DNA of 64,000 nt, taken from the NCBI GenBank assembly GCA_964247705.1, contig CAXTVQ010000020.1, positions 1-64,000 of the forward strand, written 5' to 3'. Both the position numbers and the translations under genes were made by a program. The stretch comes from LMUY01 sp964247705 (lineage in GTDB: Bacteria; Pseudomonadota; Alphaproteobacteria; Acetobacterales; Acetobacteraceae). The notes below the pieces were generated by a model. That model was given only the letters and a program-made list of their open reading frames with translations. It searched no databases and was not told the origin of the DNA. This document shows positions 26,348 through 34,444 of this stretch, in pieces; within the stretch, counting starts at the first letter, position 1; every line of letters begins with the position of its first letter.

Positions 26348-27402
26348 GCCACGGTCTCCTTGAGGCGGGCATAGGTCGCCCGCGGGTTGTCGACGGCGAT
26401 CTTGCGGCGCAGTTCGGGGGAGATCCCCGCCGGCCATGGATCGTCGCCCTCGAAGTGGTTGTGCGGGTAGTCGGTGGAGAACAGCAGCAGGTCGTCGGAC
26501 TGCATGTGGTCCAGTAGCCGCACCAGGGCCTGAGCACCCGGCGGCGCGTCCGTAGGTGTCAGCGAAAGGCGGACGTTGCTGCGCACGATCTCGATCGGCG
26601 AACGGTCCACCCAGGGGATCTCCGTGCGCAGGCCGCGCCAGTACTTCGTCAGCCGCCAGAGATGGGCGGGCAGCCAGGTCCAGCCGGATTCAAGCAGCAC
26701 GACCTTGAGTTCGGGATACTTGGAGAACACGCCCTCGCAGATCATGCTGGTGAGCTGGGTCTGAAAGGATTGGGCCTGCGCCACGTAGTCCTCGGTGTAG
26801 TACGATGGCCAGCCGACGGCGGTGGGCGGGTTGTGGTAGTTGCTGCCTGCGTGGATCCCGACCGCCAGCCCGTGGCGCGCAGCAGCGGCGTAGATCGGCC
26901 AGTAGTGGCGCTTGCCGAGCGGCATGTCGCCACCCGCCAGCAGCAGCACCTGCACGAAGCGGCGGTCGGCGGCGCAACGCTCGATCTCGTCCACCGCGAA
27001 CTCGACGCTTTGCACGGGCAGCACGATGGAGGCCCGCAGGCGGTCGTCCTTGTCCAGCCACTCGCGGGCAACCCAGTCGTTCACGGCGCGGGCGTAGGCG
27101 GCGGCCATGTCCTCGCTGAACAGCAGTTGCACGCCGTAGAGGCAATTCAGCACGGCGGTTCCGGTGCCGAACGCGTCCAGGCATTCGCTCCGCACCTGGT
27201 GCAGTGTCGCGGCGGGCTTGCCGGTGGCAGGGCGCCAATCCGGGCGGGCGGTGAGCGGGGAGCCGGCGGGGTAGCTGATGGAATTCAGCTCGTCCATGCC
27301 GCGGGTGACGACGATCTCGCGCCAGTGGTCTTCGAGATACGGCAGCAACGCCTGCAGGCTGGGAACGGAGGGATGGACGTCGCAATCGATCGTTTCGGAC
27401 AT
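26344..27402 (-). CDS. Amidohydrolase-2 family protein, paralogue B
   Basis: 352 residues of the same family but more distant. Motifs: TIDCDVHPSVPS at the N-terminus, VGIHAGSNYHN in the middle and LLFSTDYPHNHFEGDDP near the end. WPSYYTEDYVAQAQSFQ parallels WPSYYIEEMTGHAQSCQ in paralogue A. It overlaps paralogue A by 4 bases, so both proteins are probably made together and may form a heteromeric enzyme or act in sequence. First gene of the minus-strand operon, divergent from an MFS gene. Confidence 0.84.
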   Translation of the reverse strand: MSETIDCDVHPSVPSLQALLPYLEDHWREIVVTRGMDELNSISYPAGSPLTARPDWRPATGKPAATLHQVRSECLDAFGTGTAVLNCLYGVQLLFSEDMAAAYARAVNDWVAREWLDKDDRLRASIVLPVQSVEFAVDEIERCAADRRFVQVLLLAGGDMPLGKRHYWPIYAAAARHGLAVGIHAGSNYHNPPTAVGWPSYYTEDYVAQAQSFQTQLTSMICEGVFSKYPELKVVLLESGWTWLPAHLWRLTKYWRGLRTEIPWVDRSPIEIVRSNVRLSLTPTDAPPGAQALVRLLDHMQSDDLLLFSTDYPHNHFEGDDPWPAGISPELRRKIAVDNPRATYARLKETVA

Positions 27403-27561
27403 TGTGGAGCCCTCCAGCCAGGCCGCTTTCGAGCGGTCGCACTCTGTTCATCCGATGATGCGCCGCTGCCCGGCGTTTGCCAACCGGGTGGGGACGGCAC
27501 TAGCGTTCGGACAACGAAAAACGACGTGGCTGAAAAACGGCACGGCCTGAGGGGGAGGGAC

Positions 27562-28869
27562 ATGAGCGGGACCACACCAGCCTTGCGGCGGATGCAGTGG
27601 GTCGCGGTGGGAATGTGCACGTTCGCCATCGCACTGAACTACATCGACCGCTCCACCCTGGCGATCGGCAACCTCAAGATCCGCGCGGAGTTCGGCATCA
27701 GCGCGACCGGGATCGGCGCGCTGCAATCGGCGTGGTCGATTGCCTTCGCTCTCGCGCAGATCCCGGTGGGCCTGTTGGTGGACCGGGTGGGCGCGCGCCG
27801 GCTGCTCGGCTGGGCGCTGGTGCTGTGGTCGATTGCCCAGGCAGCCGGGGGCGTGCTGTCGGGCTACTTTGCGTTCATGTGGTCGCGCGTCGCACTGGGC
27901 GTGTTCGAGTCACCGGCTTTCCCAGGCGCTGTCCGCACCGTCTCGAACTGGTTTTCCACCCGCGAGCGCGGCAAGCCGACCGGGGTCTACACCCTGGGCG
28001 GCGATTTGGGGCGCATCATCGGTACCCCGCTCCTCACCGCCCTGCTGCTCGTGTTCGGCTGGCGCATGATGTTCTTCGTCATGGGCGTGATCGGCCTGCT
28101 CGGCGCTGTCGCCTGGTTCACGCTGTATCGCGATCCGGACCTGTCCCGCATGCCGGCGGCCGACCGCGACTATCTTGCCGCCAACGGCATGGGAACCCGC
28201 TCCAACGTGACGCTGCAGAGCTGGCGCAAGCTGTTCGCGTTCCGGTCGATGTGGGGGATGATCCTCGGGTCGTTCTGCTCGGGCTACGCCATCTGGATGT
28301 ATGGAACCTGGCTGCCGGCCTATCTCGAGATGCAGCAGCACGTTTCGATCGCGAAGACCGGCGTGCTGGCCATGGTTCCGCTTGCCTGCTCGATCGCCGG
28401 GTCGGTGGCCGGCGGCTACGCGACGGACTGGCTGGCGAAGGGCGGGATGAATGTCGTGGCGAGCCGCAAAGTCCCGGCAGCGTGCGGTTACCTCCTGGCG
28501 GCGGCGTTCTGCGCCGGCGCCGCCTTGTCCGGCGAGGTGGTGGCGGCCTTGGCCTGCATCTCTGCCTCCATGTTCTTCCTGTCGTTCGCGCAATCGGGCA
28601 AGTGGACGCTGATCACGGCGATCGCGCCGCAAGCCTACTCGGGGTCGGTCGCCTCGATCCAGAACTTCGGGTCCTATATCGGCGGCACCGTCTCCCCCAT
28701 CCTGACGGGGGCCGTGGTGGACGCCACCGGGTCGTTCGTGCTGGCGCTGTTCATCGGGTCGGGTGTCATGGTGGCGGGGGCTGCGCTATACTTCTTCGTG
28801 GTCAAGGATCCGATCCCGTCCGAGGCGCTTGACCAGCCTGTCTTGGTTGCCGCCGCAGCAGCCCATTAG
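27562..28869 (+). CDS. MFS transporter, anion:cation symporter (ACS) type
   Basis: 435 residues with about 12 membrane segments. ALNYIDRSTLAIG in TM1, LLVDRVGARRL in loop 2-3, and the SRVALGVFESPAFPGAVRTVSNWF stretch of TM4-5 (here split for brevity) are typical of the ACS family that carries hexuronates, glucarate, phthalate and similar organic anions. GGGAGGGAC directly precedes ATG at 27562. Lies 9 bases upstream of amidohydrolase paralogue C and is divergent from paralogues A and B, so it probably imports their carboxylate substrate. Confidence 0.87.
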   Translation: MSGTTPALRRMQWVAVGMCTFAIALNYIDRSTLAIGNLKIRAEFGISATGIGALQSAWSIAFALAQIPVGLLVDRVGARRLLGWALVLWSIAQAAGGVLSGYFAFMWSRVALGVFESPAFPGAVRTVSNWFSTRERGKPTGVYTLGGDLGRIIGTPLLTALLLVFGWRMMFFVMGVIGLLGAVAWFTLYRDPDLSRMPAADRDYLAANGMGTRSNVTLQSWRKLFAFRSMWGMILGSFCSGYAIWMYGTWLPAYLEMQQHVSIAKTGVLAMVPLACSIAGSVAGGYATDWLAKGGMNVVASRKVPAACGYLLAAAFCAGAALSGEVVAALACISASMFFLSFAQSGKWTLITAIAPQAYSGSVASIQNFGSYIGGTVSPILTGAVVDATGSFVLALFIGSGVMVAGAALYFFVVKDPIPSEALDQPVLVAAAAAH

Positions 28870-28878
28870 GAGAGTCCG

Positions 28879-29991
28879 ATGAACGTCCAGGTTCGTCCGC
28901 AGCAAGGGGCCGGCGCCAGCGCGAGCCGGCTTGCGATCGCCGATTGCGACATCCACCACAGCCCACGCGATTTCAAGATGCTCTACCCGTATCTCGAGCA
29001 GCGTTGGCGCGACCACCTCGCCATGTTCGGCCAGCGCCCGCGGCAGGGCAACGCGGGCGGGCCGCAATTCCCCAAGAGCCAGCCCGATGCCAGCCGCCGG
29101 GACGCCTGGCCGCCGGTGGGCGGGCGCCCGGGCAGCGATCTCGGCTTCATGCGCACGCACCACCTGGATGCGAACGGGATCGAGCTCGGCATCCTGGCGA
29201 TGATCCGCCCGCACCCCGGCGGCTATCAGAACCTCGACCTCAGTGCGGTGATGTGCCGGGCGATCAACGACTGGCAGGTCGCGGAGTGGACGCAGCCGGA
29301 GCCGCGGCTGAAGGCCTCCATCGTCGTGCCGTACGAGGACGCGGATGCGTCGGTGGCGGAGATCCGGCGCTGGGCCGGGCATTCCGACATGGTGCAGGTG
29401 CTCCTGCTGTCCCGCACCGTCGAGCCGCTCGGGCACCGGCGCTACTGGCCGATCTACCGGGCGGCGGCGGAGGCCGGACTACCGATCGGCATCCACGCAT
29501 TCGGCAATGGCGGCACGCCGACGACGGGAACGGGGTGGCCCTCGTTCTACATGGAGGACATGGTCGGCCACTCGCAATCCTGCCAGTCGATGGTGAGCTC
29601 GATGGTGCTGGAGGGCGTTTTCGGCCATGTCCCAAACCTGCGCGTGGTGCTGATCGAGGCCGGGTTCGCTTGGTTGCCGCCCTTGGCGTGGCGGCTGGAC
29701 CGCGCTTGGCAGGCCTTGCGTGGCGAAACGCCGGCGGTGACCCGGCCACCCAGCGAGATCATCCGCGAGCATTTCTGGCTGACGACGCAGCCGATGGAGG
29801 AGCCGGACGAGCCCGTCCACCTGGCCGACACCATCGGCTGGATCGGTTGGGACCGGCTGCTGTTCGCCACCGACTACCCGCATTGGGACTACGACGACCC
29901 GCAGCAGGCGATGAAGCTGCGTCTCACGCCCGAGCAGCGGCAGGCGTTCTTTCTCGGCAATGCACGCCGGGTCTATTTGGGGGCGGACTGA
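28879..29991 (+). CDS. Amidohydrolase-2 family protein, paralogue C
   Basis: 370 residues, clearly the sister of the protein at 25241-26347: AIADCDIHHSPRD, FPKSQPDASRRDAWPP, IGIHAFGNGGTP and LLFATDYPHWDYDDP recur at matching positions. The metal-site residues are as in paralogue A. AGGAG sits upstream of ATG at 28879. Immediately downstream, 4 bases after its stop, is a second Rieske ferredoxin gene, repeating the amidohydrolase-Rieske order seen on the other strand. Confidence 0.86.
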   Translation: MNVQVRPQQGAGASASRLAIADCDIHHSPRDFKMLYPYLEQRWRDHLAMFGQRPRQGNAGGPQFPKSQPDASRRDAWPPVGGRPGSDLGFMRTHHLDANGIELGILAMIRPHPGGYQNLDLSAVMCRAINDWQVAEWTQPEPRLKASIVVPYEDADASVAEIRRWAGHSDMVQVLLLSRTVEPLGHRRYWPIYRAAAEAGLPIGIHAFGNGGTPTTGTGWPSFYMEDMVGHSQSCQSMVSSMVLEGVFGHVPNLRVVLIEAGFAWLPPLAWRLDRAWQALRGETPAVTRPPSEIIREHFWLTTQPMEEPDEPVHLADTIGWIGWDRLLFATDYPHWDYDDPQQAMKLRLTPEQRQAFFLGNARRVYLGAD

Positions 29992-29995
29992 GCGG

Positions 29996-30310
29996 ATGGA
30001 TGAGCAATGGACACGCATCGCCGGTGTCGGGGACGTTGCGGAGGGTGAGGCCGCACCGATCGAGATGATGGGGCTCAACCTGGCGTTATATAACGTCGAT
30101 GGGCAGTATTTCTGCACCGACAATGTCTGCTCCCACGCGTTCGCCTTGCTGAGCGAGGGCTGGCTGGAAGGCCACTTGATCGAGTGCCCGTTGCACAACG
30201 GCCAGTTCGACGTGCGGACGGGGAAGGGCATGGGCCCGCCTATCACGGCCGATATCCAGAGCTACGCCGTACGGGTCGAGGGTGACGATATCCTGATTGC
30301 CCTGCCTTAA
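29996..30310 (+). CDS. Rieske ferredoxin, NdoA/CarAc type
   Basis: 104-residue small ferredoxin with Cys45-Ser-His47 (NVCSHAFALL) and Cys64-Pro-Leu-His67 (ECPLHNGQFD), 16 residues between boxes, as in ferredoxins of ring-hydroxylating dioxygenases. ATG at 29996 is 4 bases after the amidohydrolase stop. It is a different subtype from the Rieske protein at 24831, so the two amidohydrolase-Rieske pairs did not arise by simple duplication of both genes. No oxygenase partner is seen. Confidence 0.87.
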   Translation: MDEQWTRIAGVGDVAEGEAAPIEMMGLNLALYNVDGQYFCTDNVCSHAFALLSEGWLEGHLIECPLHNGQFDVRTGKGMGPPITADIQSYAVRVEGDDILIALP

Positions 30311-30434
30311 GCCGAGATTGGCCGGTCGCGGTTGTGGCCCCGGGTAAGCAGTCAGCGTGCGGCCGGATGGATACGTTTTCGGATTGGTAAGTCAACGTAC
30401 GATGCACACATGATCTAAGGCAGAGCCGGAGGCC

Positions 30435-30992
30435 ATGAGCATCAATCCCAAGATCCCGCAGGAGGTCCGTATCGGCTTCCTGGTGCATGACGTGTCGCGC
30501 ATGCGCCGCACCCTGTTCGATCAGGCGATGAAGCCGCTCGGCATCACGCGGTCGCAATGGTGGGTGCTGAGCCAACTCTCGCGCCATGCCCGGTCCGGCA
30601 TGTTGCAAACCGAGCTCGCGCGGGACCTGGACGTGGGCAAGGTGACGGTGGGCGGCTTGATCGACCGGCTTGAGGCGGCCGGCTACGTGGTGCGCCAGCC
30701 GGAGAAGGCGGACCGCCGGGCCAAGCGGATCATGATCACTCCGCGCGGCCACGAGATCCTTAAAGCCATGGTCGCCGTCGGCCACAAGCTGAACGGCATC
30801 ATCCTGGCCGGCCTGACGCCGGAAGCCGTGGCGGCGGCCGAGCAGGCGCTGGAGATGATGAAGGAGAACATCCGCGGCGCGGTCGCCGAGAAGGACGATG
30901 TGGAACTACCGGTCGGCATCTTCGCGCCCAACGAGGCGCCGGCCGAGCTGGATCCGCCCGGCCCCGGCAAGCAGCGGGCGGTTGGCCAGTAG
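30435..30992 (+). CDS. MarR-family transcriptional regulator
   Basis: 185 residues. The winged-helix core reads LGITRSQWWVLSQLSRH, then LARDLDVGKVTVGGLIDRLEAAGYVVR, and the wing is KADRRAKRIMITPRG. About 40 extra residues at the C-terminus are acidic then Pro-rich. GGAGGCC directly precedes ATG. It is the only transcription factor recognised in the window. It is convergent with an acyl-CoA dehydrogenase gene and lies 124 bases after the Rieske ferredoxin gene, so it may control either side. The ligand is probably a carboxylate or CoA ester (inference). Confidence 0.88.
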   Translation: MSINPKIPQEVRIGFLVHDVSRMRRTLFDQAMKPLGITRSQWWVLSQLSRHARSGMLQTELARDLDVGKVTVGGLIDRLEAAGYVVRQPEKADRRAKRIMITPRGHEILKAMVAVGHKLNGIILAGLTPEAVAAAEQALEMMKENIRGAVAEKDDVELPVGIFAPNEAPAELDPPGPGKQRAVGQ

Positions 30993-30999
30993 GGCGTGA

Positions 31000-32166
31000 T
31001 CAGTAGGATTTGGGTTGCCCGAGGACCCGCTCGGCGATGAACGACAGGATCAACTGCTCCGTGACCGGTGCGATGCGCGTCAGGATGCTCTCGCGGAACA
31101 GCCGTTCGACCTGGTATTCCCGCGCGTAGCCCATGCCGCCATGGGTCATCACCGCCCGTGTCGCAGTATCGAACGCGGCGCGCCCGGCCAGGAACTTCGC
31201 GGCATTGGCCTCGGCACCACAGGACTGGCCGGTGTCGTACAGCCAGGCGGCGCGCATCACCATCCAGTACGCCGCTTCCAACTGCGTCCAGCTTTCGGCC
31301 AGCGGGTGCTGGATGCCCTGGTTCTGGCCGATCGGCCGGCCGAACACCACGCGCTCCTTGGCGTAGGCGCTGGCCCGACGCAGCGCGTCCCGCCCGACGC
31401 CGATCGCCTCCGCCGCGACCAGGATGCGTTCCGGGTTCAGGCTGTCGAGGATGTATTTGAACCCGTTCCCCTCCTCGCCGATGCGGTCCTCGTCGGGCAC
31501 GAACAGGTCGTCGATGAACACCGCGTTCGAGTCCACCGCGTTGCGTCCCATCTTGTGGATGCGCCGCACCTCGACCTTGGTGCGATCCAGGTCGGTGTAG
31601 AACAATGTCATGCCGTCGGTCGGCTTCTTGCAGTCCTTCTTCTGCGTGGTGCGGGTCAACAGCAGGATCTTGTCCGCGACCTGGCCGGTCGAGGTCCACA
31701 TCTTGCGGCCTTTCACCCGGTAGCCGTCATTGGTCCGCGTGGCGAAGGTCTTGAGGCTGGTGGTGTCCAACCCGGCATCGGGCTCCGTCACGCCGAAGCA
31801 CGCCTTCTGCTTGCCTTCCACCAGGGGGCGCAGCCAGCGCTGCTTCTGCTCCGGCGTGCCGTGCACGACGATGGCGTGCGGCCCGAACATGTTGATGTGG
31901 ATCGCGGACGCTGCGGAGTAGCCGCCGTTGGAAGACGTCGCCGCGTGCATCATCACCGCCGCTTCGGTGACACCCAGCCCGGCGCCGCCGACATCCTCCG
32001 GCATGGTGATGCCGAGCCACCCGCCCTCGGCCATCGCCTGATAGTATTCTTGCGGGAAATGCAGGTTGGTTTCGCAGTCGGTCCAGTACTGGTCGCTGAA
32101 ATCCGCGCAAACCTTGCGCACGCCTTCGTCGATCGCGAGTTGCTGCTCGGTAAGCTGGAAGTCCAT
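31000..32166 (-). CDS. Acyl-CoA dehydrogenase
   Basis: 388 residues with the three-domain ACAD layout. CFGVTEPDAGLDT is the FAD/substrate signature, KMWTSTGQVAD follows it, and the C-terminal helical domain contains YAKERVVFGRPIGQNQGIQH. Near the end, where medium-chain enzymes carry the catalytic Glu in YEGT, this protein has RIAPVTEQLI, placing Pro at that position. A different base position, as known in some ACAD subgroups, is likely. Last gene of a minus-strand cluster with CoA transferase, CitE-like and MaoC genes. A perfect palindrome lies 60 bases upstream of its start. Confidence 0.88.
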   Translation of the reverse strand: MDFQLTEQQLAIDEGVRKVCADFSDQYWTDCETNLHFPQEYYQAMAEGGWLGITMPEDVGGAGLGVTEAAVMMHAATSSNGGYSAASAIHINMFGPHAIVVHGTPEQKQRWLRPLVEGKQKACFGVTEPDAGLDTTSLKTFATRTNDGYRVKGRKMWTSTGQVADKILLLTRTTQKKDCKKPTDGMTLFYTDLDRTKVEVRRIHKMGRNAVDSNAVFIDDLFVPDEDRIGEEGNGFKYILDSLNPERILVAAEAIGVGRDALRRASAYAKERVVFGRPIGQNQGIQHPLAESWTQLEAAYWMVMRAAWLYDTGQSCGAEANAAKFLAGRAAFDTATRAVMTHGGMGYAREYQVERLFRESILTRIAPVTEQLILSFIAERVLGQPKSY

Positions 32167-32226
32167 CGCACCATCCCCTGTTCGGCTCGTCCGCCCGCAC
32201 GCCCGGGCTTGGCCATTCTGGTCACG

Positions 32227-32241
32227 AGCGTATCATACGCT
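32227..32241. promoter_or_regulatory. Perfect 15-base palindrome, candidate operator
   Basis: AGCGTATCATACGCT is a perfect inverted repeat about one central base. It lies in the 143-base gap between the CoA transferase gene and the acyl-CoA dehydrogenase gene, 60 bases upstream of the latter. Size and position fit an operator for a dimeric regulator, perhaps the MarR protein coded beyond the dehydrogenase. Confidence 0.5.
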
Positions 32242-32309
32242 TCGGCACAGTCGGCTTTCGTCAACTGGCGCCCAAACTCCTTGCAGCAAGAGCACCAGCC
32301 GCGCTTGGG

Positions 32310-33563
32310 TCAGAGTTGGCGCTTGATCTCGGTCCAGGCTTGTTCCAACCCGGCGCGGAAGCCGGGACCAGCGACCGCCATCAAGGCCTCTGCCCGTTCG
32401 AACACCGTGCGGCCGCGCAGGTCTGCGACGCCGTAGTCGGTAACGACCAAATCCACCATGTGCCGCGGCAACGACACGATCTCGTCCGCAAGCCGCGGCA
32501 CGATGCGCGACTGCAGCGGCGCCCCGAACGCGGCGGGGAGTGCGACCACGCTGACGCCGCCCCGCGACAGCCGAGCCGCCTGGGCGAAATCCGGCGCGCC
32601 GCCCACACCGCTGACGGCGCGGCCGCCCGCGTGCTCCAGGTTCGCCTGGCCGAACAGGTCCACGCTGAGCGCCGAGTTCACCGCCACGAACCGCTCGGCC
32701 TGCGCCAGGCGGCAAACGTCGTGGGTCAGGTCGCAGCCCAGCACGGCGAAACCGTCCACGTCGCGCAATACCCGGTACAGCTCGGCCGTGCCGACCCAGA
32801 CGCAGCTCATGTGCCGGAAATCCGGATCGAGCGCGCCGGCCCGTTGCAGGCTCAGGGCGCCGTCGCTCAGCATGCCGGATTGCAGCCGCAGCCGCCGGCG
32901 GTCTTGCAACAGACCGTACAAGGCTTCCGGCACCTTGCCGAGCCCGGCCTGCAGCGCGCTGCCATCCTCCACGAATCCGGCGATGTGCCCGGCGATCACC
33001 GTCGCAGCGGCGCCGGTGGCCCCGACATCGTAGGTCGGCAAGGGCGTGTCCACCTCGCACACGGCGTCGAATGCGGAGAACGGCAAGGCCGCCGCACCGG
33101 GGATCGCCGGCATGTTGGGGTTGAGCAGGGCCAGGGTGCGCCGGCTCCCCGCCTGGACCAACGCCGTGAACTCGACCGCGGCGCCAAGGGAGCACAGGCC
33201 CGCCGCATCGGGCGGGGAGACCTGGACGACGCACGTGTCCATGGCGACGCGTTCGCGCACATGCTTCACGAACCCGGCGAAGGACAGCGGCAACTGCCTG
33301 AACCGTCCGTCCCGCTGCGCCTGGCGCAACCCCGGCTGCATGAACAGCCCGGTGATCTGCGCAGTCGGGTCCAGCGTGTCGACCGGCAGTCGGTTGATGC
33401 CCGGCACGGCGCTGGTGAGGATGCGCAGTTCGCGCGTCCGCTCCGGCCGGGTTGCCAGGGCCGCGAGCAGCGCTGTCGGTTCCCCGGCCGAACCCGGCAG
33501 GTAGATGCTCTCGCCCGGCCGGATCGCGTCCGCCATCGCGTCGATGGAGAGGCGGTCCGGCAT
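32310..33563 (-). CDS. Acetyl-CoA hydrolase/transferase family (CAT1-like) CoA transferase
   Basis: 417 residues of the 4-hydroxybutyrate/itaconate CoA-transferase group. Recognisable parts are VQVSPPDAAGLCSLG in the N-terminal domain and, in the C-terminal domain, FVAVNSALSVDLFGQAN, AVSGVGGAPDF and VVTDYGVADLRG. Around residue 240 the segment that usually carries the catalytic Glu (HTE or HSE) reads MSCVWVGTAEL; by eye the Glu is not at its normal place. ATG at 33563 follows the CitE-like gene by 8 bases. Expected role: transfer of CoA to a dicarboxylate or hydroxy acid. Confidence 0.8.
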   Translation of the reverse strand: MPDRLSIDAMADAIRPGESIYLPGSAGEPTALLAALATRPERTRELRILTSAVPGINRLPVDTLDPTAQITGLFMQPGLRQAQRDGRFRQLPLSFAGFVKHVRERVAMDTCVVQVSPPDAAGLCSLGAAVEFTALVQAGSRRTLALLNPNMPAIPGAAALPFSAFDAVCEVDTPLPTYDVGATGAAATVIAGHIAGFVEDGSALQAGLGKVPEALYGLLQDRRRLRLQSGMLSDGALSLQRAGALDPDFRHMSCVWVGTAELYRVLRDVDGFAVLGCDLTHDVCRLAQAERFVAVNSALSVDLFGQANLEHAGGRAVSGVGGAPDFAQAARLSRGGVSVVALPAAFGAPLQSRIVPRLADEIVSLPRHMVDLVVTDYGVADLRGRTVFERAEALMAVAGPGFRAGLEQAWTEIKRQL

Positions 33564-33571
33564 CGGCCGGG

Positions 33572-34444
33572 TCAGGCGTGCGCCGCGTGCCGTTCCAACA
33601 CGCGCTGCGCCTGCTTGAGGTGCGGTATATCGAGCATCTTGCCGTCCAGCCCGACGGTGCCGACGTCCGGCTGGGCGGCAAAGGCGGCGACCACCCGTTG
33701 GGCATGCGCCACGTCGGCCTCCGATGGCGAGAAGGACCGGTTGATGCCTGCCACCTGGTTCGGATGGATCGCGATGCGGCCGGTGAAGCCCTCGCGCGCC
33801 GCGGCGACGCAACTGGCGATCAGGCCGTCATCGTCGCGGAAATCGGCATAAAGCGTCTCCACCGGCTCGGTCGCCGCCGCCTTCGCCGCCAACAGGCAGA
33901 GCGAACGCACCAGGCGGTAGGTGTAGGCGAAGGCGCCCGTCTCGTCCCGGTTAGTGGTGGCGCCGAGCGCGGTGCTGAGGTCCTCGGCGCCCCATGTCAG
34001 GCCGTACAGGCGTGGGAACGCCGCTCCGGTGAAATCCGCCAGGCCGAACGGCGCGCGGGCGGTCTCGGTGGCGACCGGCAGGATGCGGATGCTGCCTGGG
34101 GCGAGGCCTTCGCGCCGCTCCATGACGTCCAGATAGTGGCCCAGCCGCGCCACGTCGGCGCCGCCGTCGATCTTCGGGATCATGATGCCGGACAGGCCCG
34201 GCCGCACGATGCCGGCCAGGTCCTCGACCCCGCCCTCGTCCAGCGGGTTGATCCTGACCCAGTTCTGCGGCCCGGCCTGGTTTGCCGCCAGATACTCCGC
34301 GACCATTCCCCGGGCCAGCGGCTTGCGGGACGGCGCGACCGAGTCCTCGAGGTCCAGGATGAGTGCGTCGGCCCCGGAGCTGGCGCCGCGGCCCAGCTTC
34401 TTCTCGCTGTCGCCGGGCACGAACAGGAGGGAGCGCAGGATCAT
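33572..34444 (-). CDS. CitE-like CoA-ester lyase (HpcH/HpaI family)
   Basis: 290 residues. LRSLLFVPGDSEKKL at the N-terminus, ALILDLEDSVAPSRK (metal-binding acidic residues), WVRINPLDEGG, LPVATETARA and GRIAIHPNQV are all marks of citrate lyase beta/malyl-CoA lyase-like enzymes. It cleaves a 3-hydroxyacyl-CoA such as citramalyl-, malyl- or methylmalyl-CoA. Its ATG overlaps the stop of the MaoC gene by 4 bases. Together with the MaoC hydratase and CAT1 transferase it resembles the itaconate pathway set (citramalyl-CoA lyase). Confidence 0.87.
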   Translation of the reverse strand: MILRSLLFVPGDSEKKLGRGASSGADALILDLEDSVAPSRKPLARGMVAEYLAANQAGPQNWVRINPLDEGGVEDLAGIVRPGLSGIMIPKIDGGADVARLGHYLDVMERREGLAPGSIRILPVATETARAPFGLADFTGAAFPRLYGLTWGAEDLSTALGATTNRDETGAFAYTYRLVRSLCLLAAKAAATEPVETLYADFRDDDGLIASCVAAAREGFTGRIAIHPNQVAGINRSFSPSEADVAHAQRVVAAFAAQPDVGTVGLDGKMLDIPHLKQAQRVLERHAAHA

